From Umbelopsis ramanniana AG (Eukaryota > Mucoromycota > Umbelopsidomycetes > Umbelopsidales > Umbelopsidaceae): a stretch of DNA of 64,000 nucleotides. Location of the stretch: positions 62,001-126,000 of the forward strand of contig NW_026252151.1 in NCBI RefSeq assembly GCF_025399195.1. Reading direction: 5' to 3'. Of this stretch, positions 1 to 10,700 are shown one piece after another. The notes under the pieces are model-generated. The model was given only the letters and a program-made list of their open reading frames with translations, did no database searches and had not been told where the DNA came from. The position numbers were made by a program, and so were the translations under genes. Positions within the stretch are counted from its first letter, which is position 1, and every line of letters begins with the position of its first letter.

Positions 1-874
1 GGCTCGCCTTGCATTATATCTAACTTCTTTAATCGAACAGTCAGTCCTCGTTCACCAATCAGTTGGTTGATCGTCTCTGCTGCCGATTCCTTTAGAAACC
101 TCACTGCCGCTTCAATTTCACTTTGTCCCATTAATTTCATGACGCCAAGGGTGATGTGCAATGACGGTATAGGCGCTATGGATTCTGGCGTGATACCATC
201 TTCTTTGAAACTGGGTGATCCTAGTATTTTGTAAAACTCTTCCAGCCTGCGTGAGACTAATGGCGACTGGATCGGGAAAGCTAAGAAGTGGGTCGCTTGT
301 GCTTTGTCAATAGACTGCATTCAAGTCAGAAAGTGTAGTATGGTGAATGCATGTAGACGAAAAGAAAGTTGTACCTCTTTTACCAATGCGTCGATGGCTT
401 GTCGCGCTTGTTCGATGTTTTCATCTGTGCCTTTGATCTTGACAAAATCCTCTCCTTTGACAACATCAATACGAGTGCCGGTTTCATGTTTCAAGCGCTT
501 CAGTGTACTGCCTCCTTTGCCTATGAGGAGATGAAAAAAAAATGTCAGACGCCTCCGATGAAATTTTTGCTTCTGTCGTAACGATGTATCACCTATGATG
601 TACCCATGCATCGATCGGGACACTGGGTGCTCAACCCAGGTATGTAGTTCAGTGTCGTCTTCCACTTGGCTTTCGGGATGTCGTTTCTCTGCAAGTACCA
701 CGATGAATTAGCTTGCTGCAACGAAATCTACTATATTCACAAAAGCATACCTGGTTTACTAGCAGGTGCGCGATCCCCTTGGTAGTCCATCGAGGCAGCG
801 GCCACTCGGTAATGTCGACCTTGTACGGTGACTACATTAAATCCTTGCAATGACTTTGCCACCAATTTCGACAT
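1..874 (-). CDS. ASCC1: ASCC1-like KH and 2H-phosphoesterase-fold protein (3' end cut by window edge)
   Basis: The fungal counterpart of activating signal cointegrator 1 complex subunit 1, an RNA-binding partner of the ASCC helicase complex. Exons read from the sequence: 874-751, about 680-593, 520-375 and 314-1. The start gives MSKLVAKSLQGF; the second intron splits the KH signature, and joining the exons restores YIIGKGGSTLKRLKHETGTR, a type I KH loop (GKGG). The last exon carries SLHITLGVMKL, the first HxT-type motif of the AKAP7/2H-phosphoesterase-like domain typical of ASCC1. The second HxT motif and the stop lie beyond the left edge, so catalytic capacity cannot be judged. It points the same way as CAB2 upstream, 163 bp away. 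Family assignment is firm; the role in fungi is inferred from animal ASCC1. Confidence 0.85.
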
Positions 875-1037
875 GACAAAGGACAGACTTTTTGGCGAGC
901 CCAGCGTCCAAAATTCAAACGCCGTTTTTCTGGCACTTATTTTTACGGAGGCCGAAAAAACATGGACGCGGATGCATTCATCTTCAAGGAATAGCCTTAT
1001 TTAATATGTTAGTAACTTCAAAATAAAAAAGTGATCA

Positions 1038-2299
1038 TTATACATCTAATGTTCCATGGTTTATCCATGCTCTATGGTATCTAATTAATTCCGGTACAAT
1101 CTTGCTCTCAATTTCAACATCCTTATCCAACTCTTCTTGATCCAATGACATGACACGTTCTGAGTCCTGTGTAATGAAGGTCACTGTCTTTTTGCGAGTG
1201 GAGAGCATATTGCCAATGACAATTTGATGTCCGTATTTCTCTAACGCTTGTCTAGCCTTTGGTACCAACAAGTTTCCATCTGTCTCCAACTAAAGGAGTT
1301 TTGCATGAAAGTTAGCTCCACCCTACACACTGTCATAATCCAATTTACGATGTCACTAACCTTGAACGACACAATCAGGCCATTACTCGCCCATACGCTA
1401 ACCAAAGGCTTGAGAAATTTGGGAACTTGGTCTAAAGTCAATGTCAATGCTCCGTCTCTTGACTGGATCTTGTGCTCGGCCTATGAGTGTCAGTCAGTTT
1501 GGGCACATTATTTCTCAACAGTATTAACTCTCTGCGTATAATTACCATCTTTTCAACGGGAATAAAGAAGTCGCTCACGGCTGCTGCAAGATAATACATG
1601 GCACTTCGACCTAGCGTAGCCATTATCCTGGTAAAGCTCTTCAATTTGAACAAGTAATCACTAAGAGTAACGAAGTCGACCAAAAGCAGCATGTTGTTGT
1701 TGCGCGCTTTGTTGTATTTCACTAAAGTTTCGGTCATGGAAGGTGCGTATTTTGCGTCAACTGTCAGAATGGGAAACATGTCAGTTTCTCACACTCATCT
1801 TAAACCATATAAAAAGTATCCAAACTTACCTTCGATTTTACCCTCTTCATTCAAGGTCATGTAATCCAGAAAACCGTTTGCTGAGTGTGTATAGTGTCTA
1901 CTGTAGGGTTGAAGACTGAACTGACGGTGCATGAAAATCACAGCATAGCCATTCTCTAGAAACTTTTCCGCTGAGACAGCCCCGCGCGTTCCGGCACTGA
2001 AGTTGTCAATAAACCGCACAGTCTGGTTTTCTAGTGGAACCATAGTACCACCACTCTAGAAAATACAAGTTCCAAGGCGGGTGAGTGAGAGCAATGTAGA
2101 CTACATATTAAAACAAAGAGAAAGTGTTGCAGCTTACGGTGATGAGTACAACTGGCGTGCCTCGAGCACCGTGGTACTTTACAAATTCAGATGTCTTTTC
2201 GTCATATTCATTCAGATTTGAAGGAGGACTGTTTGTTTCAAAGTAAGTATCGGGATCGATCACTCCTTGGCCATTGTCGAGTAACAGGTTGTCAGGCAT
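1038..2299 (-). CDS. CAB2: Phosphopantothenate--cysteine ligase (CAB2/PPCS)
   Basis: Second committed step of coenzyme A synthesis: couples 4'-phosphopantothenate to cysteine using a nucleotide triphosphate. Five exons (2299-2138, 2055-1830, 1760-1546, 1480-1361, 1289-1038) join in frame to 324 aa, close to human PPCS (311 aa). Hallmarks are [14 protein letters not shown] at the first exon junction, [20 protein letters not shown] (nucleotide/substrate loop), [12 protein letters not shown] (the AAVSDF motif of the CoaB fold), and an IVIGNML segment near the C-terminus. The protein is the stand-alone eukaryotic ligase, without a fused CoaC decarboxylase. Predicted soluble and cytosolic. Confidence 0.93.
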
Positions 2300-2452
2300 T
2301 GCTATTGTTATTTGTGCGTCAACAAGGAGGAAAATGAAAATTGACTGGCAAGGCCAAATTTAGAGTTTTATTGCAAAAATCGCTGACTATTGGCATATCG
2401 CTTTTTTTTTTTCTTCGTAGTTTACGCAAAAAAAAAAAAACTGGCTGGATAG

Positions 2453-3919
2453 CTACTCTGGAATGATCTTCATCTTCTTCAGTTCATCAAATACTTCATA
2501 GTAGCTCTGTATTGTGTCTAGTTCTTCTTTCCAGCCATATTGCCTGGCCTTTTCCATGGAAAGGTAATCTGGCCAAGTTCGGCCAGTGACACCATCTGTT
2601 GGCAGACGTATTAGTGCGGGGGCCGATGCCTAATTTCCCATACTCAGCCCAATAACATACCAACAAACTCCCATGTTGCTTTACAAATAAAAAATATCAG
2701 TTTGACGTCAATAAATGCCATCCAATGCTGCTGCTTCCAAACAATGCTTACCGTAATCATAAGCAGATGGATCCAAGTTATGCTTCTTAGCAATTTCGTG
2801 CCATTGTTCCTTATTTTCAAAAGCGTATTTCGTTAACGGCATTTGACAGTACGTGGACTGTTCTTTGGGATGCTTCGCTTTCTCATCCTTGAAGTGAGGG
2901 TCAGGGATGCTAAGTCCAAAATATCTAAAGAAAGACTTGCATGCTCAAAATTACGATATCTAATTACGGGAACAGCACTTCCGTCATCTCCTTACTCTGC
3001 AATCTTTGGCCAAAGCTCAGAAAATGTTGTTTTGTCATTGTCTTTGATATTGTAAGCACCACTGGGAACTTTATCGTTCACGCTTATGTAGAGTTGGAAT
3101 CTACTGTTGTTGTCGGCGGTAGAATGGTCAAAGTGAGTGGTGTACTCGATTTCGTTACCAGGCCAGATGAAATCCCTTTTAAGATTCTTTTGCAAGCTTG
3201 CATACAAAGCAATGGAGACCGCAAAATTCATGTAGTTGCCTACAAATTTGTAAAGCGTTAAAATCAGTTCGTTCTACTGAATGAATTCACCTTACCTTTG
3301 GATACTCCCAAGATGACATTGGGTCGAGTAATGAGGTACCTCCAATTTTTGTTTGTGGCATAAGTCTGCAGAAAATCTTCTTGGTCGTAATGGAAGTATC
3401 TCTTACAAAGTCTAGGAGCATCTTCTTTCCAAGGATAGTCTTGGACCATTTCGGCTCCACCTAAATGGCAGCCATAATACTGAAGGCAGTAACAACGTTA
3501 AAAGTACTGGCCCAATTAAATGGCGCGCATGAAAATACCTTGGATCCCGTCTGTAGCATGAAAGACTTGAGTTTTGGCGAAACAAGACCCAATGCATGTA
3601 ATGCTTTTTCCAACAGCATGTTGTTGATATCGTTCAATTCATTGAAGTCTTGTTTCTCAACGTATGCATAGAAAAAGGCGTGCTGAGCAACGGCTGCTCC
3701 GGCTGCAGAAAGCTTGCTTGCCAAATCGTCCGCAGAAGATTGTACCATGTCAATGGACACAAAGTGAATTCTGCTGTCGTTGGCGGCTTCCTCTAGCTGC
3801 GGTGGTCTGCGGGAAACGCAGATGATTGGACCCCATTCGTTACTGGCTAGTAGAACCTTCGTCATGGCGATACCACTAATACCATTGGCACCAAAGATTA
3901 CTGCACACTTTTTTGACAT
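2453..3919 (-). CDS. PRISE-family NADPH-dependent enone reductase-like SDR, copy A
   Basis: A short-chain dehydrogenase/reductase of the progesterone 5-beta-reductase/iridoid synthase (PRISE) type, which reduces activated C=C bonds with NADPH in characterised plant members. Exon 1 (3919-3539, 127 aa) opens with the Rossmann motif IFGANGISGIAMTKVL and CVSRRPP. Further exons begin at 3479 and 3239, and an 18-nt exon lies at 2661-2678. The catalytic pair seems present: Lys in LQTGSK (end of exon 1) and Tyr in FHYDQEDFLQTY, followed by RYLITRPNVILGVS. The protein ends KKMKIIPE. About 390 aa, the usual family size, with no signal peptide. Copy B lies 961 bp upstream in the same orientation. The substrate is unknown; fungal members are little studied, so do not assume steroid or iridoid chemistry. 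Confidence 0.85.
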
Positions 3920-3972
3920 TCTGAAATTTTGTTCCGAAAATAAATTCTAAAAGCCCACGAAAGCATCCGTAT

Positions 3973-3979
3973 TTTATAT
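3973..3979 (-). promoter_or_regulatory. TATA-like element of PRISE copy A
   Basis: On the minus strand TATAAAA lies 54 bp before the start codon at 3919. The same GAATATAAAA context is kept at the equivalent place in copy B. Conservation between copies may reflect recent duplication as well as function. Confidence 0.45.
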
Positions 3980-4479
3980 TCATTGATTAAAAATCAAGGT
4001 GCAACATCATCGTGGTGGCAACCAATGCCGCTCGAGGTCTGGCACAAATGTTATTTTTTTTTTATGTATAAAAAAATCGCTTGTTTGCGGATTAAGTTGG
4101 AGGCTCGGCACATCCAATTTTTGGCCAACCTCTTGCATGATACAAAGGAAATAGAAAGCTCATCATGTACCTTCGGCGGCGTGTTTAGGTGTCGCATAGC
4201 TTGACATGTTGCAATACTTTTGAAAGTGTTTCGCCATCGGAATTTCTTGTTCGAGCTTTCTTTATTCTTATAGGCTATGAATGGAAATGCCACAAGTTAA
4301 GCAGCTTCAGTCTATTTGGCATGCAGCAAATTTTTTAAAAAAAAAGGATTTTTTTGGGTTGTCTTATCGCTTCATATAGAATTAATTCATCAGTACTAGC
4401 TATAGACCTTATTCACTGTGTCTCTTTTGTGAAAAAGGACACCAGAATCCCCTTACTGATCAACCCAACAAGCTTAGCG

Positions 4480-4650
4480 CTGTGCATTTTAAGAAAAGAT
4501 CCAGGTAGCGTCTATAACTGGAAACAATATTATTCATCAACACAGCACCGCCCTAGAGGAGTGGTTGGCTTCAGTAAAGTATGCTGTCGAAAAGAAGGTA
4601 AATTTGTGTATATATCGCAGCGTGCGTCATTCAGCTACGCGGTAAGTTAA
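4480..4650 (+). pseudogene. Possible coding relic next to PRISE copy A
   Basis: Plus-strand block that aligns with 6940-7110 in unit 2. One frame reads ALEEWLASVKYAVEKKVNL; the unit-2 block reads PPKEEWLDSVKFAAEEVNL. Several differences fall at third codon positions, as expected from past coding selection, but a one-base indel breaks the frame between units and no upstream exon is recognisable. This may be a decayed exon of a gene that was co-duplicated. I do not recognise the family. It could equally be ordinary promoter DNA. Confidence 0.25.
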
Positions 4651-4880
4651 GTGAAACTAGCTTAAATGGAACACTGTTAAGGTCCTCGTACGCATTGTTG
4701 GACCTTGCTGGATAGGTTACCATTGGAGCTGCTTAGGAAGCCTTGGATGGAGGCGATATGTTCTTACTAGTCTTTGCCAAAGCAAGGATATAATTTAGAA
4801 CAAATTGCTGACTGTTGGCATTTTTTTTTTTTTTTTTGGGATATAAACATAGTTTACGAAAAACGGTTCTGGCTGGATGA

Positions 4881-6344
4881 CTACTCTGGAATGATCTTCA
4901 TCTTCTTCAGTTCATCGAATACTTCATAGTAGCTCTTTAATGTGTCTCGTTCTTCTTTCCAGCCATATTGCCTGGCTTTTTCCATGGAAAGGTAATCTGG
5001 CCAAGTTCGGCCAGCGGTACCATCTGTCAACGGTAGTATTAGTGCGAGGTTGATGCTGATATCCCAGTCATGCTAATTACATACCAACAAACTCCCATGT
5101 TGCTTTACAATAAAAAATATCAGTTTGACGTCAATAAATGCCATCCAAGGCTGTTGCTTTAAAAGAAGGCTTACCATAATCATAAGCAGATGGATCCAAG
5201 TTATGCTTCTTAGCAATTTCGTGCCATTTTTCCTTATTTTCAGGAGCGTACTTTGTCAAAGGCATTTGACAGTACATGGATTGTTCCTTGGGGTGCTTCG
5301 CTTTCTCATCCTTGAAGTGAGGGTCAGGGATGCTAAGTCCAAAATATCTGAAGAAAGACTTGCATGCTCAAAATTACGATATCTAATTACCAGGACAGCA
5401 CTTCTCTCCTATCCTTACTCTGCAATCTTTGGCCAAAGCTCAGAAAATGTTGTTTTGTCATTGTCTTTGATATTGTAAGCACCACTGGGAACTTTATCGT
5501 TCACGCTTATGTAGAGTTGGAATCTACTGTTGTTGTCGGCGGTAGAATGGTCAAAGTGAGTGGTGTACTCGATTTCGTTACCAGGCCAGATGAAATCCCT
5601 TTTAAGATTCTTTTGCAAGCTTGCATACAAAGCAATGGAGACCGCAAAATTCATGTAGTTTCCTACAAATTTTGCAGAGCGTTAAAATCAGTTTGTTCTA
5701 GTGAATAATTTTACCTTAACTTTGGATACTCCCAAGATGACATTGGGTCGAGTAATGAGGTACCTCCAGCTTTTGTTTGCGGCATAAGTATGCAAAAGAT
5801 CCTCTTGGTCATAATAAAAACATGATTTGCAGAGTCTAGGAGCATCTTCCTTCCAAGGGAGGTCTCGGACCATTTCGGCTCCACCCACATGGCAGCCATA
5901 GTACTGGAGGCAGTAAAAGCGTTAAAAATTGGTATTCGAATTATACGACGTGCATGAAAATACCTTGGCTCCCGTCTGTAGCATGAAAGACTTGAGTTTT
6001 GGCGAAACAAGACCCAATGCATGTAATGCTTTTTCCAACAGCATGAGGTTGACATCGTTCATTTCCTTAAAATCTTGTTTCTCAATGTATGTATAGAAAA
6101 AGGCGTGCTGAGCAACGGCTGCTCCGGCTGCAGAAAGCTTGCTTGCCAAATCGTCCGCAGAAGACTTTACCATGTCAATGGACACAAATTGAATTCTGCT
6201 GTCGTTGGCGGCTTCCTCTAGCTGCGGTGGTCTGCGGGAAACACATATGATTGGACCCCATTCGTCACTGGCTAGTAGTGCCTTTGTCATGGCGATACCA
6301 CTAATACCGTTGGCACCAAAGATTACTGCACACTTTCTTGACAT
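4881..6344 (-). CDS. PRISE-family NADPH-dependent enone reductase-like SDR, copy B
   Basis: Paralogue of the 2453-3919 gene with the same exon plan, including the 18-nt exon at 5085-5102. Exon 1 carries IFGANGISGIAMTKAL and CVSRRPP; the likely catalytic residues are Lys in LQTGAK and Tyr in FYYDQEDLLHTY. All exons are open, and the protein ends KKMKIIPE as in copy A. A 79-codon stretch (5415-5654) encodes exactly the same residues as copy A, while exon 1 and exon 2 differ at scattered positions (for example KALLASDEWG against KVLLASNEWG). This pattern suggests recent duplication or local gene conversion. Both copies look functional; the substrate is unknown. Confidence 0.85.
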
Positions 6345-6400
6345 TCTGAAATTTTTTGTTCCGAAAATATAGCCTAAAAGCCTACGAGAGGAATCAGCTT

Positions 6401-6407
6401 TTTTATA
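6401..6407 (-). promoter_or_regulatory. TATA-like element of PRISE copy B
   Basis: TATAAAA on the minus strand, 57 bp before the start codon at 6344, at the same relative place as in copy A. Confidence 0.42.
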
Positions 6408-6908
6408 TTCATTGATTAAAATCAATGTGCAACATCATCATGATGGAATCAATGCTGCACAGTTTTTTTTTTTCGCTTGTTTGTGGATTGAGTGGTACGC
6501 TCGGCGCCTGCTGATTTTTGTCCAACCTCTTCGCATAATTCAAGGCAAATAGAAGCTCATCCATTTGTAATGTGTACCTTCGGTGGCGTTTTTTTAGGTG
6601 TCGCATGGTTTGACATTTTGCAATACTTTTGAAAGTGTTTCGCCATTGCCATTTCTTGTTTGCATTTTCTCTATGCTTATAGGCTATGAATGAAATGCCA
6701 CAAGTCAAGTAGTCTCAGCCTTCTATTCGAACTGCAGAAAATTCGCAAGGGATTTTTCTGCTGTCTCATCGCTCCAAGTAGATCAATGCAGTATGCATCA
6801 CTACCATAGACCTGAATGATTTATTATATCTTTCTGTGAAAAGAACATCAGAAACCTCCTCACTCATCCATCATAATTGAAACATATTTACTTGCGAGCA
6901 TAAGCGAC

Positions 6909-7103
6909 ATGTATACTTTATATTCAAGGCTCTTTATTATGAGGAAAGATCCCAGGCGGTGGCTATGGCTTGAGACGATATTAGTCGTCAACACAGCACC
7001 GCCCAAAGAAGAATGGTTGGATTCAGTAAAGTTTGCCGCGGAGGAGGTAAATTTGCGGATATATCGCAACGCACGGCATTCACAAGCGCGACAAGATGAA
7101 TGA
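6909..7103 (+). pseudogene. Possible coding relic next to PRISE copy B
   Basis: Open frame of 64 codons whose second half reads APPKEEWLDSVKFAAEEVNL and matches a frame-broken block in unit 1 (4480-4650). A GTAAAT donor-like site follows the FAAEE codons. I see no family signature or partner exons. Treated as a possible decayed exon rather than a gene. Confidence 0.25.
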
Positions 7104-7195
7104 AACTAGCTTAAATGGAGTGCTATTAAGGTAAACTCGTACACATGGTATTCCTTTGGGGATGGCTCACACAAGCAAAGCATAATTCAGAGTTC

Positions 7196-7786
7196 GTCCA
7201 AGAACGTTTGAGCATAGAAAGTTTGCAACTGGATAGATTTTTACCCAATTTTCTTTATGTTTAGCAATCATGAGACGACCATCTAATAACTTGCGCATAA
7301 TACGGTTCTTTTCATTATATCTTTGCTACTTCCCATCTGGCTATTTCGATCTTCCTGACATACCGTATTGACTTTTTTCCCTAACCTCACAGCTTTCAAT
7401 AGGTAAATCAGATGATCCCATTCACCACATAGACAACATGAAGTTTCCGAAACGAGAATGGTCCCATAATTATAGGCGCACATCGGTTGCCTATAGCCTT
7501 AATAAAATCTCATACATTACTTCGAAGGGTCAGAACGAGCACAAAAGCGCTTACTTATGTTATGGACAAAGTTGAAGGTAAAGCAAGAGTTTGTTTCAGC
7601 GTAGAAATATTTCGATAGCGGCCAAGGACTCCCTTGCGGTAAAGACAGTTGGTACAAAAGCAGAAAAACGAGCCATTACAGACCAACTTAAATTTGGTGA
7701 CTTTTGATGAGGTCATGAAGTCATGGACAAATGATTTCCTCTTCGAGTAAATTGATGGGTTGGGTAGAAACCTCTTCGTTCTCCTA
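7196..7786. other. Intergenic region before the DENN gene
   Basis: About 590 bp between the tandem duplication and the DENN-domain gene. Only short frames without family motifs are present. No TATA box, tRNA or repeat stands out. Confidence 0.5.
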
Positions 7787-10700
7787 ATGACTTCAAATGT
7801 TCCACCATTGCGCTTGGCAGACTACTTTTTTGTAGTCGGCATTCAAGACAAGGACATTATAACTAAATATGAAGCTGCCAGATCTTCAGGTGGATCCATC
7901 TCCAATGAATCCTACTTTAACGTGAATGCAGCGGAGCCCAAAGAACAGACGCAAGGTGTAGCAACTTTAGACAATACCATGCTCGACCACGTCGCCACAG
8001 TCATTCAAAACTTTGATAAGGATAGAGATATGGCTCGGGATACCGTCATTGCTGTATGGGACGGCACCGGTCAACCTAGTCCCAGCCGGCGTAAGAGTGT
8101 CGCATCGGCCACCAACGCCGTATTGAAATCCGGCACACGAAGAATGAGCTCTGCCACGTCTAGACCGTCAAGTAAATCAATCAGTGCGTTGGATCGCCCG
8201 TCTATCAATGATACCGATCGTAGGTCGCTATCCAATGATCGCCACTCTGTTTCCGGTAATGGTAATTTCATCATGGTGGCCGTTTAGCTTTCCCACGAAC
8301 ATAGTGACTGAACATCTTATTAGAGGAGACAACCATGTCGCCACCCATAGATCATGCGGAGAAGGATAAGGTGCCCAATATATTCGAAACAACCTTCCCT
8401 CCTGCAGTTTTATTACGCTACCCTAAAGCAGATCATTCGCCATTAGATCCATTTCCATCACATACCCCAATGGTAAGACCGCGTTACAACATCTTGATCG
8501 CCGACCGATTGACTTCCTGTGATATAAACTAATGAAATTGGTTGCATAGTTCTGCTTCCCCAATGATATAACGTTTCATTACGGCTCCAGCCCTCCTCCC
8601 GAGACTGTACATTCTTTTGTAAGTTCCAAGCGAGACGATCATCATGATTGAAGTCGTTCAATATAATTTACGTATGTGCATATCATGACAGTCTACCACC
8701 GACGAAGACGGAAATAAGAAGTATGGGACTTGCGTGACTTTCTATGAGCGCTTACCCAAATCCCTTTACGAAGACATAAAGGCATGTGTCGCAAATTGGG
8801 TAAAGGGCAATATGGTATGTAATAGACGGCAAAGAATTTATGCAAACGTAAAGTATTAGCGTGTTGAAAGCATTCCTGAAGTCATCTAGTACACGTGAAT
8901 ATGCACAGCATTTGAAGGAAAAGATTGACGTAGAGCTGGATCAACTTAAAGAACATAGACAAAGGCAGATTCAGTTGGCACATTTGCAAACGACATCGTG
9001 GATACAAGAGGAACGAGACGAAGTGGAGGAATTGCTGAGAGTGACTCAAGAGAAAATTCTTCTTTATAGGGAACTTTTAGAGCCTGTGAAATTGGCAAAT
9101 TTTAAACCTGAGGAATGCTGGATTCCAAAATCAGTTGGAGTAATTACCCAGCTCCCTTGGTTTGAGCTGATGAGCGATTGGATCAGGATTGTAGTGGATG
9201 CCATTATAGGAGTCAAAGGAAAGCGTAACCCGCAGGCAAAGAAATTTAGCCTAGAAAAGTAGGTAGTATCTGGAGGAGATGGATGGCAACAGTCGAAAGA
9301 TATACTGACAACCATGCCTGCAGTGCCATCTATAACTTGATCCATGAATTGCGTATACCTCCTCGTGGTATTTACGAAATCGGTATCACGATCAATGAGC
9401 GCATCCTTTACCTTAACCGGCCAAGTTTCAACGATATCCCCATTTTAAAAAACGTAAGTGATAAACCCAGAAAGTAACAGGTTGGCAGGTTATACTCGTA
9501 CTTATGTTTGATACCCCCGACAGTTTTCGTTATATCCGTTGTTTCGATGCTTGTCACCAAATATTATATTAGCTATTATAGAGGTAAGGTGCAGAGCAAG
9601 TGATAGGACATTTAAGGCCCTGCATTAATTTAGCCTCTATTGCGTATAGGTTTTACTAAGCGAGGGCAAGGTGCTGTTCCTCAGTAAGAAGATTGGTATG
9701 CTTGCTATAGCTGGAGAATCGGTACAATACCTACTCTATCCCTTCTATTGGCAATTTGTGTATATACCAGTACTACCCAAGAGACTGATAACATGTCTAC
9801 AGGTAAGTCAGTGGTCTGATCTTTTGTCAGTAACATGAGCAAGATCTATCGATTCTGGGCCGGGCAATATTGATCAACCCATTTGAAAAAGGCACCTGTG
9901 CCATATATAATAGGATTTAATGGATCCATGGATGAAATTGGTGAAGATATACCAGAAGATGTAGGTCCTGTGTCTTGTTTTTTGATGCACATTGGTTATG
10001 TTAACTCACAATGCTACTCTACCAGACGTGCGTGATCAATTTGGACACTAATACAATTCACCAAATGATTCCGCCTCCATCTATACCTGTGCGACAGAGA
10101 AGGAAACTTTTAAGTGGATTTGAGGAATTTGCAGCGTTGCACACTAGATTCAAAATACCTTATGGTATTCCTTTGCCTGTTCGAGAAGCATATCCAAATG
10201 GACGACTGCCTCTTTCAAATGGGCGATCCAAAACCATGCTGCCTCTAGAACAAAGGAGACCTCGATACGATAACATTGCAGATAACCATACGTATGGGCA
10301 AGGTAGTGGCATATTTTCACGGCCATTATCTGAGTATCTTACTGGTAATCAGAGTGTTGGATCTTTGAGCAAGTTCCCTACAGGGTCATCAGAGGTCGAT
10401 ATTACCGCAGCGATGTTACCACAACGACCAGGATCGGCTGTCATAGCACAAGTCACAGCACCCACACCATCCACACCGCCACTCAGTCGTGCCCAATCCT
10501 ATAGTGGTTTGCATTCCAGACCTATGTTGCCTCCTTCTCCTGGAACAACCATCATGAGTAGCTACTTTTCGAATATGTCAGCCACAACCGCTGCAACTGA
10601 ATCAGCCAATGGGCAAGGAAATCGAGCACAAGGCGGACACTCCAATAGTTCTTCCATAAGTAGCAGGAATGGGGTCCTTGGCATGGATGATAGCGATATG

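Larger units (their letters stand above)
2357..4790. repeat. Tandem segmental duplication, unit 1
   Basis: About 2.4 kb that recurs directly downstream with an offset of roughly 2,410-2,428 bp. It contains a complete PRISE reductase gene plus about 850 bp of upstream sequence. Matching landmarks include the stop-codon regions (2453 and 4881), the start codons (3919 and 6344), the stretch around 4268 (GGCTATGAATG) and 6677, and a block around 4540-4680 matching 6990-7145. Exonic sequence is nearly identical in places, while introns and intergenic DNA carry many small indels. Edges are approximate because similarity fades into A/T-rich sequence. Confidence 0.85.
4791..7195. repeat. Tandem segmental duplication, unit 2
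   Basis: Second copy of the 2.4-kb unit, in the same orientation, holding PRISE copy B and its upstream region. The right edge near 7195 is set by resemblance between the sequence before 4800 (AAGCAAGGATATAATTTAGA) and that before 7195 (CAAAGCATAATTCAGAG). A poly-T run of about 17 nt at 4820 lies just inside the left edge. Confidence 0.82.

Noticed and set aside
4051-6708. Minus-strand frames at 4051-4293 and 6409-6708 that resemble each other
   Set aside because: Their likeness follows from the tandem duplication of the reductase upstream region; frames break differently in each copy and no motif is present.
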